Positions 8,638 to 18,003 of a stretch of 64,000 nt of DNA are shown here, in pieces. The position numbers and the translations under genes were made by a program. Every line of letters begins with the position of its first letter. The first letter of the stretch is position 1. This DNA is from Algibacter sp045066735 (GTDB taxonomy: Bacteria; Bacteroidota; Bacteroidia; Flavobacteriales; Flavobacteriaceae): the NCBI RefSeq assembly GCF_045066735.1, contig NZ_JBISHH010000022.1:186001-250000 (forward strand), read 5' to 3'. Under the pieces are notes generated by a model, which saw nothing but the letters and a program-made list of their open reading frames with translations, was not told the DNA's origin and ran no database searches.

Positions 8638-11364
8638 ATGAAATTATCTAAAAAAATCATTTTACTACCATTTTTACTATTAGTCTTAAACTCTTTCGCT
8701 ACAGATATATATGTATCGAAAGAAGGAGACGATTCAAATGATGGCACTATAGAAAATCCTTATCTAACAATTACAAAGGCAGCCGAAGTAGCAGTTGCAG
8801 GTGATACTGTATATATAAGAGAAGGAACTTACGAAGAAACCCTAGCGCCTTTAAATTCTGGTACAGCAGGTAGTCCAATAATATTTCAATCTTATCCAGG
8901 AGAACGCGTAATAATAACTGCAATGGAAGCTTTATCTGGTTGGACCCAAGATAGTGGTGCCATATATAAAATAACCGTGCCTTTCGCTTCTTTGGGCCAA
9001 GAAAACTTTGTTATGTATAATGAAACTGCTTTAGATTTAGCAAGGTGGCCAAATAAAACTGAAGAAGACCCATTTGCTCTTGGCTCTATTAGAAATACTG
9101 GCGGTAGCAGTTCTGATGTAAGTACAGGGGCTTTTTTAACAGAAACCTCTATACCAGGTATTGATTGGACCGGAGGTGCGGTATGGTTTTACGGTGATAA
9201 GTCTGGTTCTGGTTGGATTGCTTGGAAATCACAAATTACAAGTAGTTCTGCAGGAAGAGTGAATTTTGACTTAAATAAAGACCCAGAATGGATTCGTACT
9301 TTTCATGCGCCGGCAGATCTTGGTGATTTTTATTTAGAAGGTGTAAAAGGAGCTTTAGATTATCAAAATGAATGGTATTATAATTCAGCTACTCAAGAGC
9401 TTTTCGTGCAATTACCAGGTGGAGCAGCCCCTGCAGATGGTTCGGTTAAAATGAGAAGAAGAAAAGAAACTATTAATTTAAAAAACAAAAAATATATTGA
9501 AGTTAGAAATTTAGCTGTTTTTGGTGGTGGTATAAATTTAGAAGATTCTACTACATGGCAAACAAATAGCAATACCACTAATAATGTTTTATATGGTATT
9601 TCTTCATTTTACGGTTCATATACTCAGGGTATTACAACTAGCTTTAGTGCTGGAGCTGCTGCAATTAAACTACAAGGTTCTAATAACACCATAGAAAAAT
9701 GTGAAATCGCTTTTGGATCCGCAACAGGAATTAATGCGAGAGGAGAAAATCATATGATAAAAGACAATTTAATTCATGATTTTAACACCTTAGGATCTTA
9801 CGATGCTCCTGTGGTTTTAAGGGGGATGAACAACTCTAAATTCATTAATAATACGGTTAGAAAAGGAGGTCGAGACGCTATAAACTTTAGTGGAAAAAAT
9901 AATGAGCTGGCATACAATGATGTCTCCAGAAGTAACTTAATAGCAGACGATTGTGGTCTTTTTTACACTGTTGGAAGGCAGGAAAATACAGAGATCCATC
10001 ATAACTGGTTTCACGATGCAGAGTCTAGAGGAAGTCTAAAAAAAGCAGCAGGAATTTACCTAGATAATGATGCAGCTAGTTTTAAAGTTCACCATAACGT
10101 GGTTTGGAATACCGAATGGTCTAATATTCAGATAAACTGGAATGGAACAGACATAGAAATATATAATAATACGTTATGGAATGGTGAAAGAGAAATGGGA
10201 GCGTGGCATAAAGAGGGTACATCTTTTACCAATGTTAAAGTTTGGAATAACCTAGGTAGTAAAGGGGAGTGGGAACCACAATCTGATAAACAGAATAATC
10301 TAGTTGTTGATGCTAGTGTATTTGTGGATGAAGCTAACGGTAATTTTAATCTAAAAACAGGTTCAAGTCCTATTAATCAAGGAAAAGAAATCTCTAACAT
10401 TACAGATGGATTTTTTGGTAATGCTCCTGATGTTGGTGCATACGAAAATGGTGGAGATAATTGGGTTGCAGGAATAACTTGGGAACCACTTTATGGACCA
10501 GCCTTATTAGGATGCTACGGTTTACCTGGAGAAGAATGTGTTAATTTACCAGCAGATGATCAAGATTTAGATGGTGTAGCTGATGACTTTGACTTATGCC
10601 CAGATACTCCAATTGGTACCTCTGTTAATGCTGATGGTTGTCCATTCTTTTCTTTAGCCGCAGATAATTTCTCCGTATTAAGTACTGGTGAAACATGCGC
10701 AAGTAGCAATAATGGTTCTGTATCAATTACTTCAAAAGAAACTGCTTATACTTTTATAGCAAAAATAGAAGAAGCAAGTACTGAAAAAACATTTACGTCA
10801 AATACTGTATTTGACAATTTACCTGCAGATAATTATACAATCTGTATTACAACTACAGCAGATGCAGACTATAAACAATGCTTTAATGTAACAATTACGG
10901 AACCTGAAGATTTATCTGTATTTTCTAAAGTAGATAACACAAAACAAAGTGTTACTCTTAATTTGCAGGGAAGTTCTTTATATAGAGTTGAGCTAAATGA
11001 TGTGTTAACAATTACCGATCAAAGCAGTGTTACCCTTGATTTAAACTCTGGTGAAAATAATTTAAAAGTTACTACTAATAAAGATTGCCAAGGACAGTAT
11101 AAGGAAAGTATTGTGGTTTATGATCAGGTAGTGATTAGTCCAACTTTAGTTGATAATAAATTTACTATTGCTTTTCCAAATACTCAAAAACAAGTAGTAA
11201 ATTATCAAATCATATCTATTACTGGACAGGTGGTGTTTCAAAAAAATGTATTTAACCCTGGTGTAAAGTTAGATGTAGATGCTCAATCCCTTACTTCTGG
11301 TATGTACTTTGTAAATGTTACTGCAAATAATGTTAATTTCCAATCTAAAATAATTAAGCGATGA
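8638..11364 (+). CDS. large T9SS-secreted right-handed beta-helix protein with TSP3 segment
   Basis: I place the start at the ATG 8638, which gives MKLSKKIILLPFLLLVLNSF as signal peptide and a 908-residue product; an upstream TTG in the same frame would put 19 hydrophilic residues before it. After the signal comes DIYVSKEGDDSNDGT and GDTVYIREGTYEE (about 22-75), typical of DUF1565/GH120-GH141-like beta-helix proteins. A long Asn-rich parallel beta-helix follows, to about 600. At about 640-670 there is a thrombospondin-type-3 calcium motif (DQDLDGVADDFDLCPDTP). Two Ig-like segments come next, then a T9SS type A sorting domain (about 830-908, ending SKIIKR). The protein should be attached to or released from the cell surface. 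It could be a galactan hydrolase or lyase, but I cannot name its reaction. Confidence 0.8.
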   Translation: MKLSKKIILLPFLLLVLNSFATDIYVSKEGDDSNDGTIENPYLTITKAAEVAVAGDTVYIREGTYEETLAPLNSGTAGSPIIFQSYPGERVIITAMEALSGWTQDSGAIYKITVPFASLGQENFVMYNETALDLARWPNKTEEDPFALGSIRNTGGSSSDVSTGAFLTETSIPGIDWTGGAVWFYGDKSGSGWIAWKSQITSSSAGRVNFDLNKDPEWIRTFHAPADLGDFYLEGVKGALDYQNEWYYNSATQELFVQLPGGAAPADGSVKMRRRKETINLKNKKYIEVRNLAVFGGGINLEDSTTWQTNSNTTNNVLYGISSFYGSYTQGITTSFSAGAAAIKLQGSNNTIEKCEIAFGSATGINARGENHMIKDNLIHDFNTLGSYDAPVVLRGMNNSKFINNTVRKGGRDAINFSGKNNELAYNDVSRSNLIADDCGLFYTVGRQENTEIHHNWFHDAESRGSLKKAAGIYLDNDAASFKVHHNVVWNTEWSNIQINWNGTDIEIYNNTLWNGEREMGAWHKEGTSFTNVKVWNNLGSKGEWEPQSDKQNNLVVDASVFVDEANGNFNLKTGSSPINQGKEISNITDGFFGNAPDVGAYENGGDNWVAGITWEPLYGPALLGCYGLPGEECVNLPADDQDLDGVADDFDLCPDTPIGTSVNADGCPFFSLAADNFSVLSTGETCASSNNGSVSITSKETAYTFIAKIEEASTEKTFTSNTVFDNLPADNYTICITTTADADYKQCFNVTITEPEDLSVFSKVDNTKQSVTLNLQGSSLYRVELNDVLTITDQSSVTLDLNSGENNLKVTTNKDCQGQYKESIVVYDQVVISPTLVDNKFTIAFPNTQKQVVNYQIISITGQVVFQKNVFNPGVKLDVDAQSLTSGMYFVNVTANNVNFQSKIIKR

Positions 11365-11366
11365 TA
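11318..11366 (+). repeat. direct repeat copy B, end of the T9SS beta-helix gene
   Basis: This is the partner of 7776-7824. It covers the last codons of the T9SS protein (NVNFQSKIIKR-stop) and the overlapping ATG of a decayed lipoprotein gene, exactly the arrangement seen in copy A. Homology between the two sites continues downstream into the lipoprotein sequence, which points to an old segmental duplication rather than chance. Confidence 0.75.
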
Positions 11367-11482
11367 TAATTAAAATTTAAGGAATAGTTTGTGCTGTTTC
11401 CTTTTTTGGAGGTAGTGATGGAGGTGATGATAATGGTAATACTCCAGAAAAGACTTCTCTAGTTTTTTGCATTATCGTATAA
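11361..11482 (+). pseudogene. decayed paralog of the FN3 lipoprotein N-terminus
   Basis: After ATG ATA TAA at 11361-11369, a frame reads IVCAVSFFGGSDGGDDNGNT and then PEKTSLVF before a stop at 11482. The intact lipoprotein at 7819 reads IVCTVSFYGCSGGDGGGDDD and then GGKAPEKATLVF. The lipobox Cys is replaced by Gly, the start is followed by a stop, and the rest of the gene is gone. This is a clear fossil copy. Confidence 0.8.
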
Positions 11483-11498
11483 ACTTTTTAAGTTTTAA

Positions 11499-11533
11499 AA
11501 TCTCAGGTTAAATTTTAATCTGAGATTTTTTAT
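11499..11533 (+). terminator. rho-independent terminator
   Basis: AATCTCAG and CTGAGATT form an 8-bp stem around an AT-rich loop, followed by a run of T. It would end transcripts from the T9SS beta-helix gene and the lipoprotein remnant. Confidence 0.7.
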
Positions 11534-11560
11534 TTATCAAATTTAAATTTTACACATTTA

Positions 11561-11997
11561 TGAAACTAGAAGATTTATTGCACGAAGACTTTTTAAAGCA
11601 ATTCAAGACCGGATTAGAATTAACCTCCTTTTTGGAGCAACTATTCAATAAAGAAGTTAAAGTCAACTTTAGGCGAGACAGAAATGCAAGCATCAAGAGA
11701 CCGCAACAGCTCTTTTAATCCTTTAATTGTAAAGAAAAGAGAAAGTACCACAGAAGATATAGAAAACATTATTATATCCCTTTATACCAAGGGGATGAGT
11801 AACAGCGATATTGAAGAACAAATGCGAGAACTCTACGATTTTAAAATCTCTACATCTATTATATCAAGGATTATAGATAAGATTACTGGAGATGTTATTG
11901 CTTTAAGGAAAGACCTGTGGAAGCCACCTTCTTTATTGTTTGGATGGATATACTAAATCATTTTTTAGTTAAATTTGAAAACAGGATTAAGCTATAA
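11561..11997 (+). pseudogene. IS256-family transposase fragment
   Basis: The ATG at 11561 opens MKLEDLLHEDFLKQFKTG and LTSFLEQLF, the usual N-terminus of IS256 (mutator-type) transposases. An internal deletion and frameshift lead into a second frame with DRNSSFNPLIVKKRES, ENIIISLYTKGMS, DIEEQMRELYDFKIST and ISRIIDKI, all hallmarks of the family. A third frame then gives NRPVEATFFIVWMD and ends at 11997. The catalytic DDE core and the ends of the element are missing, so it cannot move. It shows that mobile elements took part in the decay of the 5-12 kb zone. Confidence 0.88.
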
Positions 11998-12022
11998 ATA
12001 GCTTAACCCTGAAATTTTATAC

Positions 12023-14491
12023 TTACATAGAATTTAATATAATAGTCTGCGGCTCTAATCCGTCAGAAGTAGCTGTGATTTTTATCTCACCACTTTTTTC
12101 AGTGGATTTAACAACTAACAAACACAATCCATTAAATGCTTCCTTATTGTTAGCTTGAAATGATGTTAAAGATGTTGGGTCTCCATTGCCAACTGCTGCT
12201 AAAGTGGCTTCTCCTTCAATTTTAAATTTGACTATATTATCTGCCATAGGACAAATATTTCCATCTTTATCTTCAATTTTTACAGTAATGAATGACAAAT
12301 CAGTTCCATCTGAAGTTATTTCTGTTCTATCTGCCACCAAGTTAATTTTATGGGGTTTATCAGCCGTTTTTATTCCTTTAGTTGCTACTTCTTTCCCATC
12401 GTTATAAGCTACAACTTTGATGCTTCCTGCTTGGTAAGGGACATTCCAAGACAATCTATATTTTGATTTATACATGCCTTTTTTGAAAAAATGATATTCT
12501 GATGGAATTTCAGTAATGTCTTTTCCTTTTACTTTTTTACCAAACGATTTTCCGTTTACAAACAATTCAACTTCTTCAGCGTTCGTATAGGCGAAAACGG
12601 GAATACTTTCTCCTTCTTTTTCTTCCCAGTTCCAATGTGGCAATACATGAACCATTGGTTCTTCTGTCCATTGGCTTTGATATAAATAATATCTATCTTT
12701 TGGAAAGCCAGCCAAATCCACAGGTGCAAAATAAGACGAGCGCGAAGGCCAATCTAAGTTCCAATAACCATGAGTGGAGTTGTCGCTTCCTCCATAAGGA
12801 GTTGGTTCTCCAATATAATCGAAACCTGTCCACATAAATTCACCTAATGACCTAGGAGCTTTTACCTGTGCATCGAACTCAATATCTGGAGCATATGCCC
12901 AAGGCGGCCCAACTATAACGTCATAACTAGACACATGGTTTGTTTCATGTTTTTCGTTAAACTCTATTGGTAAATGATAAACACCTCGACTACTTGTTTG
13001 TGAAGACGTTTCAGACCCATAAACAATATAGTTAGGGTTTTTCTCTAAAATTTCATTATAATTTTCAGGCCAATAGTTCATTCCAATGACATCTACATAA
13101 TCCGCTAGTTTGTTCACGAAAGGGGCTGGAAAATAATTAAACCCAACTGTAGTTGGTCTTGTATTGTCTTCGTCATGGCAAATATCATTCAGCAGTTTTG
13201 CAACTTTCCAACCATCTTTTTGACTTTGCTCTAATATTTCATTTCCAATACTCCACATAATTACAGAAGGATGATTACGGTCTCTTTTAATCATATCTCT
13301 TAAATCTAATTCATGCCATTTGTCGAAATATTTATTATATCCGTTTTCAACTTTTCCAATTTTCCATTCGTCAAAAGCTTCAACTATAACAACTATACCT
13401 AACTTATCACAAACCTTTAATATTTCTGGAGAGGGAGGGTTATGACTTGTGCGTAATGCATTAACACCCATACTTTGCATAATTTGCATCTGCCGTTCTT
13501 TTGCTCTGTAATTAATTGCAGTACCTAAAGGGCCTTGGTCATGATGCATACAAACACCATTTAATTCTACTTGATTTCCGTTTAATAAAAATCCTTTATT
13601 TCTATCAAAATCAATAGTTCTAATACCAAAATCCGTATTGTATTCGTCTAAAAGAATATCTCCGACTAACACACTACTTGTTGCTGAATATAGAACAGGA
13701 TTAGTAATATCCCATAAATCAGGATTATTAATAGTTATCTGAATATTTTCTTTAGTTTCTTTATCCAAATTAAAAGTTGAAGTGTCTTCTGCTACAACTT
13801 TTCCTTTATTATTTTTGATTGAAGTTTTTAAAACAACTTCTAAAGCTGTTCCACTTAAATTTGCAATTTTAGTTTCAACATTAACTAATGCCTTTTCTTT
13901 TGAAACTTCTGGAGTAGTTACAAATGTTCCATATTGTGGTATATGGATTGGTTCATTAATTTTTAGCCTTACATTTCTGTAAATTCCAGCTCCGGGGTAC
14001 CAACGGGCAGATAAATCTTGAGGCGCTAACTGAACAGCTATTACATTGTCTTCCCCAAATTTGATATGCTTGGTCAAATCAAACTCAAAACCAATATAGC
14101 CATAAGGTCTTTCGCCAATATACGTACCATTTAACCAAACCTTTGCATTATTCATTGCGCCATCAAACTCAACAGAAATTGTTTTGTGAATGTTATCTTT
14201 CGATATTGTAAAATGTTTTCTGTACCAAGCTTCGCCATGAACTGGTAACCCGCCTGTTCTAGCATTATGTTTTTTATCAAAAGGACCTTCTATTGCCCAA
14301 TCATGAGGAAGATTTAATCGTCTCCATTCAGAATCGTTTAAAACAAATGATTCGCCATTTTTTATTTCTCCTTTTTGAAATAGCCAATCTTTGTTAAAAT
14401 TTTGGTCATCCAATGGTATTGGTTTTGGAGAATCGCATGATAGAAATGTTAGAATTATGAAGAAAATTAATATTGGTTTTATAGCTTTCAT
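12023..14491 (-). CDS. GH2 family beta-galactosidase-like lipoprotein with C-terminal Ig domains
   Basis: I choose the ATG at 14491, which yields a lipoprotein signal with Cys19 (FLSCDSPK) and 822 residues; an in-frame ATG at 14539 would add 16 hydrophilic residues and almost touch the upstream gene. The order is sugar-binding jelly roll (about 25-180, with NLPHDWAIEGPF and WYPGAGIYRNV), Ig-like domain (185-295), TIM barrel (300-600), then DUF4982-like and a further Ig-like domain. The acid/base is E418 in WSIGNE, and the candidate nucleophile is E494 in YGSETSS. This subgroup acts on beta-galactosides or related sugars released from larger glycans. It lies 51 bp downstream of the HYR-GH16 gene on the same strand, a probable two-gene operon for agar/porphyran oligosaccharides. 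Confidence 0.9.
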   Translation of the reverse strand: MKAIKPILIFFIILTFLSCDSPKPIPLDDQNFNKDWLFQKGEIKNGESFVLNDSEWRRLNLPHDWAIEGPFDKKHNARTGGLPVHGEAWYRKHFTISKDNIHKTISVEFDGAMNNAKVWLNGTYIGERPYGYIGFEFDLTKHIKFGEDNVIAVQLAPQDLSARWYPGAGIYRNVRLKINEPIHIPQYGTFVTTPEVSKEKALVNVETKIANLSGTALEVVLKTSIKNNKGKVVAEDTSTFNLDKETKENIQITINNPDLWDITNPVLYSATSSVLVGDILLDEYNTDFGIRTIDFDRNKGFLLNGNQVELNGVCMHHDQGPLGTAINYRAKERQMQIMQSMGVNALRTSHNPPSPEILKVCDKLGIVVIVEAFDEWKIGKVENGYNKYFDKWHELDLRDMIKRDRNHPSVIMWSIGNEILEQSQKDGWKVAKLLNDICHDEDNTRPTTVGFNYFPAPFVNKLADYVDVIGMNYWPENYNEILEKNPNYIVYGSETSSQTSSRGVYHLPIEFNEKHETNHVSSYDVIVGPPWAYAPDIEFDAQVKAPRSLGEFMWTGFDYIGEPTPYGGSDNSTHGYWNLDWPSRSSYFAPVDLAGFPKDRYYLYQSQWTEEPMVHVLPHWNWEEKEGESIPVFAYTNAEEVELFVNGKSFGKKVKGKDITEIPSEYHFFKKGMYKSKYRLSWNVPYQAGSIKVVAYNDGKEVATKGIKTADKPHKINLVADRTEITSDGTDLSFITVKIEDKDGNICPMADNIVKFKIEGEATLAAVGNGDPTSLTSFQANNKEAFNGLCLLVVKSTEKSGEIKITATSDGLEPQTIILNSM

Positions 14492-14542
14492 TAACTTATT
14501 GTGTTTTTTATTAAACAAACTATGCTTGATTAATGGCAAGGT

Positions 14543-15802
14543 TTATAAGTCTTCAAGCTTCCAAACTCTTACCCAATCAAATTTTGTGTATCTATCTTCT
14601 AAAGGTTTGTTGAAACCCATTTCTTCTGCAGTAGTTTCTTCAATCCAATCATAAAAATTACTAGACATTATTAAGCGTAAAGCTCCTGTGAAAGGGATTG
14701 CAGGAGTAACCGATTCTTCTAGTTTTCCATCAATGTAAAAATCTACTTTACTACCATCAGCATACCAATGAGCTGCGTAAACATGAAACTCTTCGGAGTT
14801 TTTTTTGTCAAAATTTGTTTTACCTCCTCTAGTTTGTCTATTGCCTATATTGCTACATGGAGTGTTATGTCTATGGGTGTTGTAATGAAATATCCTGTCC
14901 CATTTAGAATTTACTGCCCAATCATCATTAGTCCAAGCATCACCTAATTCGCCAGTAAAAACACCAACACACTCTTGTATGTCTATCTCAAAATCTTCGC
15001 CATTATTAAAGTTGCTTGCGCACGGTTTGGTTTCAGATTTTAACCAAAATGCTGCAGACATAGCTGTACCACTTGCTTTCATTCTGGCTTCTATGTAATA
15101 TCCTGGTTCTGCTAAAGTTTTACCATAAATATAAGCACCGCCGTAATTACGCACCGCTGGATTGTTTGTATTATCTTTAGGAGAATATCTTGGGCTATCA
15201 AATTTTTCGCCCTCTATTCTTAAAAAACCATCTCCTGTACTTACATTATCTGCTTCAAAAAGAGATCGACTTGATCCGTACCAGCCTCTGTCGTTACCAT
15301 TCCAAAGGAATTCTGGTGTAGGGTTCCATTTGTTCGTGTCAAATTTACTATCATTAAACTCATCAGATAACCCAGCAACTTTTACCCATTTTTTATTCGA
15401 TGGTGTAGGATTATTACCAATAAAGTATGGTAAACTACTAGAAGGTTCATCACTGGTTACTGTTATGTTAAAACTACAATTTGCAGTATTACCAGCTGCA
15501 TCTTTTGCCTGAAAAGTGTTTGTTGTGGTCCCTATTGGAAACATTTCTCCAGAAGCAATACCATCAATCTGTATTATTGTTGCTCCTATATTATCTGAAA
15601 CGGTTGGTAAAGTATAGGTAACTTCTACCTCAGATTCTGTAGAAGAAATAGCAACATTTATATCTGCTGGACAAGTAATTGTAGGTTTAATGGTGTCTGC
15701 TGGTTCATTATCTCCAGAACAACTACAAGCGAAAATGGTAATAAATAGAAAAAGGGGAATAAGCTTAAATGTTTTTATCATAACAATTTTAATTTTCATC
15801 AA
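14543..15802 (-). CDS. GH16 beta-agarase/porphyranase-type lipoprotein with HYR domain
   Basis: This 419-residue endo-hydrolase should cut beta-1,4 linkages in agar or porphyran at the cell surface. The signal peptide has a lipobox (FACSCSG, Cys26 or Cys28). A HYR Ig-like domain spans about 36-117 (DTIKPTITCPADI to CSFNITVT). GH16 begins near 140 with GLSDEFNDSKFD. The catalytic motif EIDIQE gives E272 nucleophile, D274 and E277 acid/base. The frame also has an ATG at 15781, which would shorten the signal by seven residues; both starts are workable. The fold and catalytic triad are clear, but substrate (agarose, porphyran or furcellaran) cannot be settled by eye. This GH16 is of a different subtype from the three related copies in the right part of the window. 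Confidence 0.88.
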   Translation of the reverse strand: MMKIKIVMIKTFKLIPLFLFITIFACSCSGDNEPADTIKPTITCPADINVAISSTESEVEVTYTLPTVSDNIGATIIQIDGIASGEMFPIGTTTNTFQAKDAAGNTANCSFNITVTSDEPSSSLPYFIGNNPTPSNKKWVKVAGLSDEFNDSKFDTNKWNPTPEFLWNGNDRGWYGSSRSLFEADNVSTGDGFLRIEGEKFDSPRYSPKDNTNNPAVRNYGGAYIYGKTLAEPGYYIEARMKASGTAMSAAFWLKSETKPCASNFNNGEDFEIDIQECVGVFTGELGDAWTNDDWAVNSKWDRIFHYNTHRHNTPCSNIGNRQTRGGKTNFDKKNSEEFHVYAAHWYADGSKVDFYIDGKLEESVTPAIPFTGALRLIMSSNFYDWIEETTAEEMGFNKPLEDRYTKFDWVRVWKLEDL

Positions 15803-15901
15803 ATTTATTATGAATAGAATACCGTTAGTAAAACAGATGATTTGAAGTTTAGAACGTATGTTTTTTTACTTTCTTTCTTGAATGAACTTAAATAAATATA
15901 T

Positions 15902-15988
15902 TCAATTTTTAGCATTAGGGAAAGCGTTATTGGTGTAGTGGTAAACTTCAGGTTTCCCAGTGCCTCCTGCTTGGGCTATTTCAATTTT
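15902..15988 (-). pseudogene. C-terminal remnant of an unrecognised protein
   Basis: The minus strand reads EIAQAGGTGKPEVYHYTNN followed by AFPNAKN and a stop at 15902-15904, with a stop 2 codons upstream of the Glu. The composition looks like a real protein end rather than noise, but I do not recognise the family. It sits upstream of the HYR-GH16 gene in the same orientation. The rest of the stretch 15989-16107 shows nothing I can support. Confidence 0.35.
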
Positions 15989-16107
15989 TTATTGATTTCA
16001 TAATGTGTATAAAATATCAGAATGTTGTGGGTTATTTGCTAAGTTATGAAGTTTTTCCGTGGTTTTTTTTTAATGACACAATTTTATAATAATGTGGTAT
16101 CTGAAAC

Positions 16108-16347
16108 CTATACAAACGAATTGTCTTGAATCGAATAATCAGCATCGTAAATATCAAATTGCCGTTTAAGATAGTTACGGGCGTTCATTTAGAACTCGCA
16201 TACAAAAGGCAAATAGCCAGATGTTTTGAAGTAGCACAGTTCCAACTCCTTGTCGTGGATGTAAATATAGTAGTGTCTCACAAATGTATTGCACGAATAC
16301 ATTTTTGTAAATGGCTTTCCCTCTTTAGTTCTGATTTCTTTATTTGC
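16108..16347 (-). pseudogene. remnant of an unrecognised protein, possibly mobile-element related
   Basis: A minus-strand frame reads ANKEIRTKEGKPFTKMYSCN, then TFVRHYYIYIHDKELELC, then YFKTSGYLPFVCEF and a stop, and continues after the stop with MNARNYLKRQFDIYDADYS up to a TAG at 16108. Conserved-looking Cys, Tyr and Trp-poor aromatic patterns plus one internal stop suggest a decayed gene. The pattern (HYYIYIHDKEL...GYLPF...NARNYLKRQ) reminds me of a widespread hypothetical family sometimes annotated as transposase-like, but I cannot name it. It lies just 3' of the TPR regulator. Confidence 0.4.
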
Positions 16348-16374
16348 ATATGTACGGCCGCTTTCTGCTCAATA

Positions 16375-18003
16375 TTATATCGCAGCAATATAACTACTTA
16401 AATTATCATCACGTTTTAGGGACATCTTTTTTCGAATACGGTGTCTTGAAATATTAACGCTGTTTAGTGAGATACTCAGCAAACGAGACATTTCTTTACT
16501 GCTAAAATTCAGTTTGATAAGCGCACAGTGTTTAAGCTCCGTAGGTGTTAAATCAGGGTGTTGCTTTCTTAAGCGTTCATAAAATTCGTGATTAACTTCT
16601 GTAAAGCGTTTATTAAATTGCTCCCACATTCCGTTATTTCTTTGTGCAATAAGCCGCTTCATGCTTTTATACTCTGTCAAGGTTGCACTTTTTAGTTTTT
16701 CTAACATCTTGTCAATAAGCGTATCTTTTTCAATCATCTGCAAGGTGCTAGAAGTAAGCTCTCTATTTTTCATTTCCATGATTGCTTCAGCTTTATCATG
16801 GTCAAACTTTGCTTGTAATTCAATCGCTTCTTTTTCAATATCCGACTTTCTAAGCTTCAAACGCATCCGTATCACTACAGTAATAACTACTAGTGCAAAC
16901 AGTATAAAGACAATTAATAGTTTTAACCTTGATTGGATTAATTTGTTACGCTCTATTTCTGAAAGGTGTGTTTTAATTTCTTCATCTTTTTTACGAATGG
17001 TCTCTTCGTGTTTATTTTTTATTTGAAACAATTCATTGTTAACTGAAGTTCTAGCATTAAACAAGCTATCTTTTAACACATTGGCTTCCTCCAAGAAATC
17101 ATAAGCGATACTAGTATTACCTAGAATTCTGTTGGTTTGTGCTAGTTTAGCAAGTAATTCACTAAGAACATCAGTATGTGAACGCACCTTTTGCAATTGT
17201 GATAGACTTTCCTTGTAATACTCATTTGCTCGATACCAATTCTTCTTTTTAGCATAAAGATCACCCAGACTTAGACTAGATTTAATAGCAAAATTTAAGT
17301 TGTTTTTTATAAAATACTTGTGCGATCTAAGTAGGTATTTTTCAGCATTGTCAAGTTGGCCCATCTCCAAATATATGTTGCCACGTTCCGAGTCGAGATA
17401 ACTAAATTCGGATTGCCCTTGTTGTTCCTTCTTTCTAATCATTAGGCAAGTGTCGAGATAGTCCAATGCTTTGTCATAATTCTTCAATTTGCGTTCTACG
17501 ATAGCCAAACCATAGTAAATATTAGCTTGACGATAACCTTTTTCTATGCTATTATCTTTTGAAAGTTGTAATGCAGTTTTCAAGTACTGTTGGCATTTGT
17601 CATAACGTTGATAAATGCTGTATAGCGCAGATAAGTCTATATTAATATCAATTATTATAAGCGGATTATTTTCCTTTTCGCCCAAAAGAAGGGCATCCCA
17701 CAAGTGTTCGTAAGCCTTGCTGTATTGTCCATTAGTTTTGTAAGCATCTGACAAGCCAATATAACATTGAATTAGTTTTTCAGTATTTACACTTTTAGTA
17801 TAATAAGTAATTAGTTTATTATATAAAACCAAGGCACTATCTGCATTAATATCTAACAACCTATTAGCCTCATGATAAACATCATTATGGTTATGCTCTG
17901 TAATGCTATCCATACCATAAGCATTACTCAAAGTTAATATGGAGCTTAAGGCATATACTAATATAAATATATAAGTTGTTCTCATTAAATTACTGGTTTT
18001 CAA
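16375..18003 (-). CDS. TPR-containing membrane regulator with C-terminal LuxR-like HTH
   Basis: The 542-residue protein has an N-terminal signal or anchor (about 8-27). Tetratricopeptide repeats follow, at about 45-335 (for example AYEHLWDALLLGE, NYDKALDYLDTCL, QLDNAEKYLLRSH), then a short coiled coil. One transmembrane helix lies at about 362-380 (LKLLIVFILFALVVITVVI). A cytoplasmic coiled coil and a helix-turn-helix at about 485-535 follow (LTPTELKHCALI, SKEMSRLLSISLNSVNISRHR). This architecture is common in Bacteroidota: the TPRs sit outside the membrane and the HTH binds DNA in the cytoplasm, in the manner of SusR-type or two-component-like sensors. It is divergent from the 18213 T9SS gene, the likeliest target. 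I know of no direct evidence for its ligand. Confidence 0.8.
   Translation of the reverse strand: MKTSNLMRTTYIFILVYALSSILTLSNAYGMDSITEHNHNDVYHEANRLLDINADSALVLYNKLITYYTKSVNTEKLIQCYIGLSDAYKTNGQYSKAYEHLWDALLLGEKENNPLIIIDINIDLSALYSIYQRYDKCQQYLKTALQLSKDNSIEKGYRQANIYYGLAIVERKLKNYDKALDYLDTCLMIRKKEQQGQSEFSYLDSERGNIYLEMGQLDNAEKYLLRSHKYFIKNNLNFAIKSSLSLGDLYAKKKNWYRANEYYKESLSQLQKVRSHTDVLSELLAKLAQTNRILGNTSIAYDFLEEANVLKDSLFNARTSVNNELFQIKNKHEETIRKKDEEIKTHLSEIERNKLIQSRLKLLIVFILFALVVITVVIRMRLKLRKSDIEKEAIELQAKFDHDKAEAIMEMKNRELTSSTLQMIEKDTLIDKMLEKLKSATLTEYKSMKRLIAQRNNGMWEQFNKRFTEVNHEFYERLRKQHPDLTPTELKHCALIKLNFSSKEMSRLLSISLNSVNISRHRIRKKMSLKRDDNLSSYIAAI

Noticed and set aside
15920..15985. Plus-strand sequence tgtagtggtaaac resembling the D-arm of a tRNA-Gly
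   Set aside because: No anticodon stem, T-arm or acceptor stem can be formed, and the minus strand of the same bases gives a coherent protein C-terminus.
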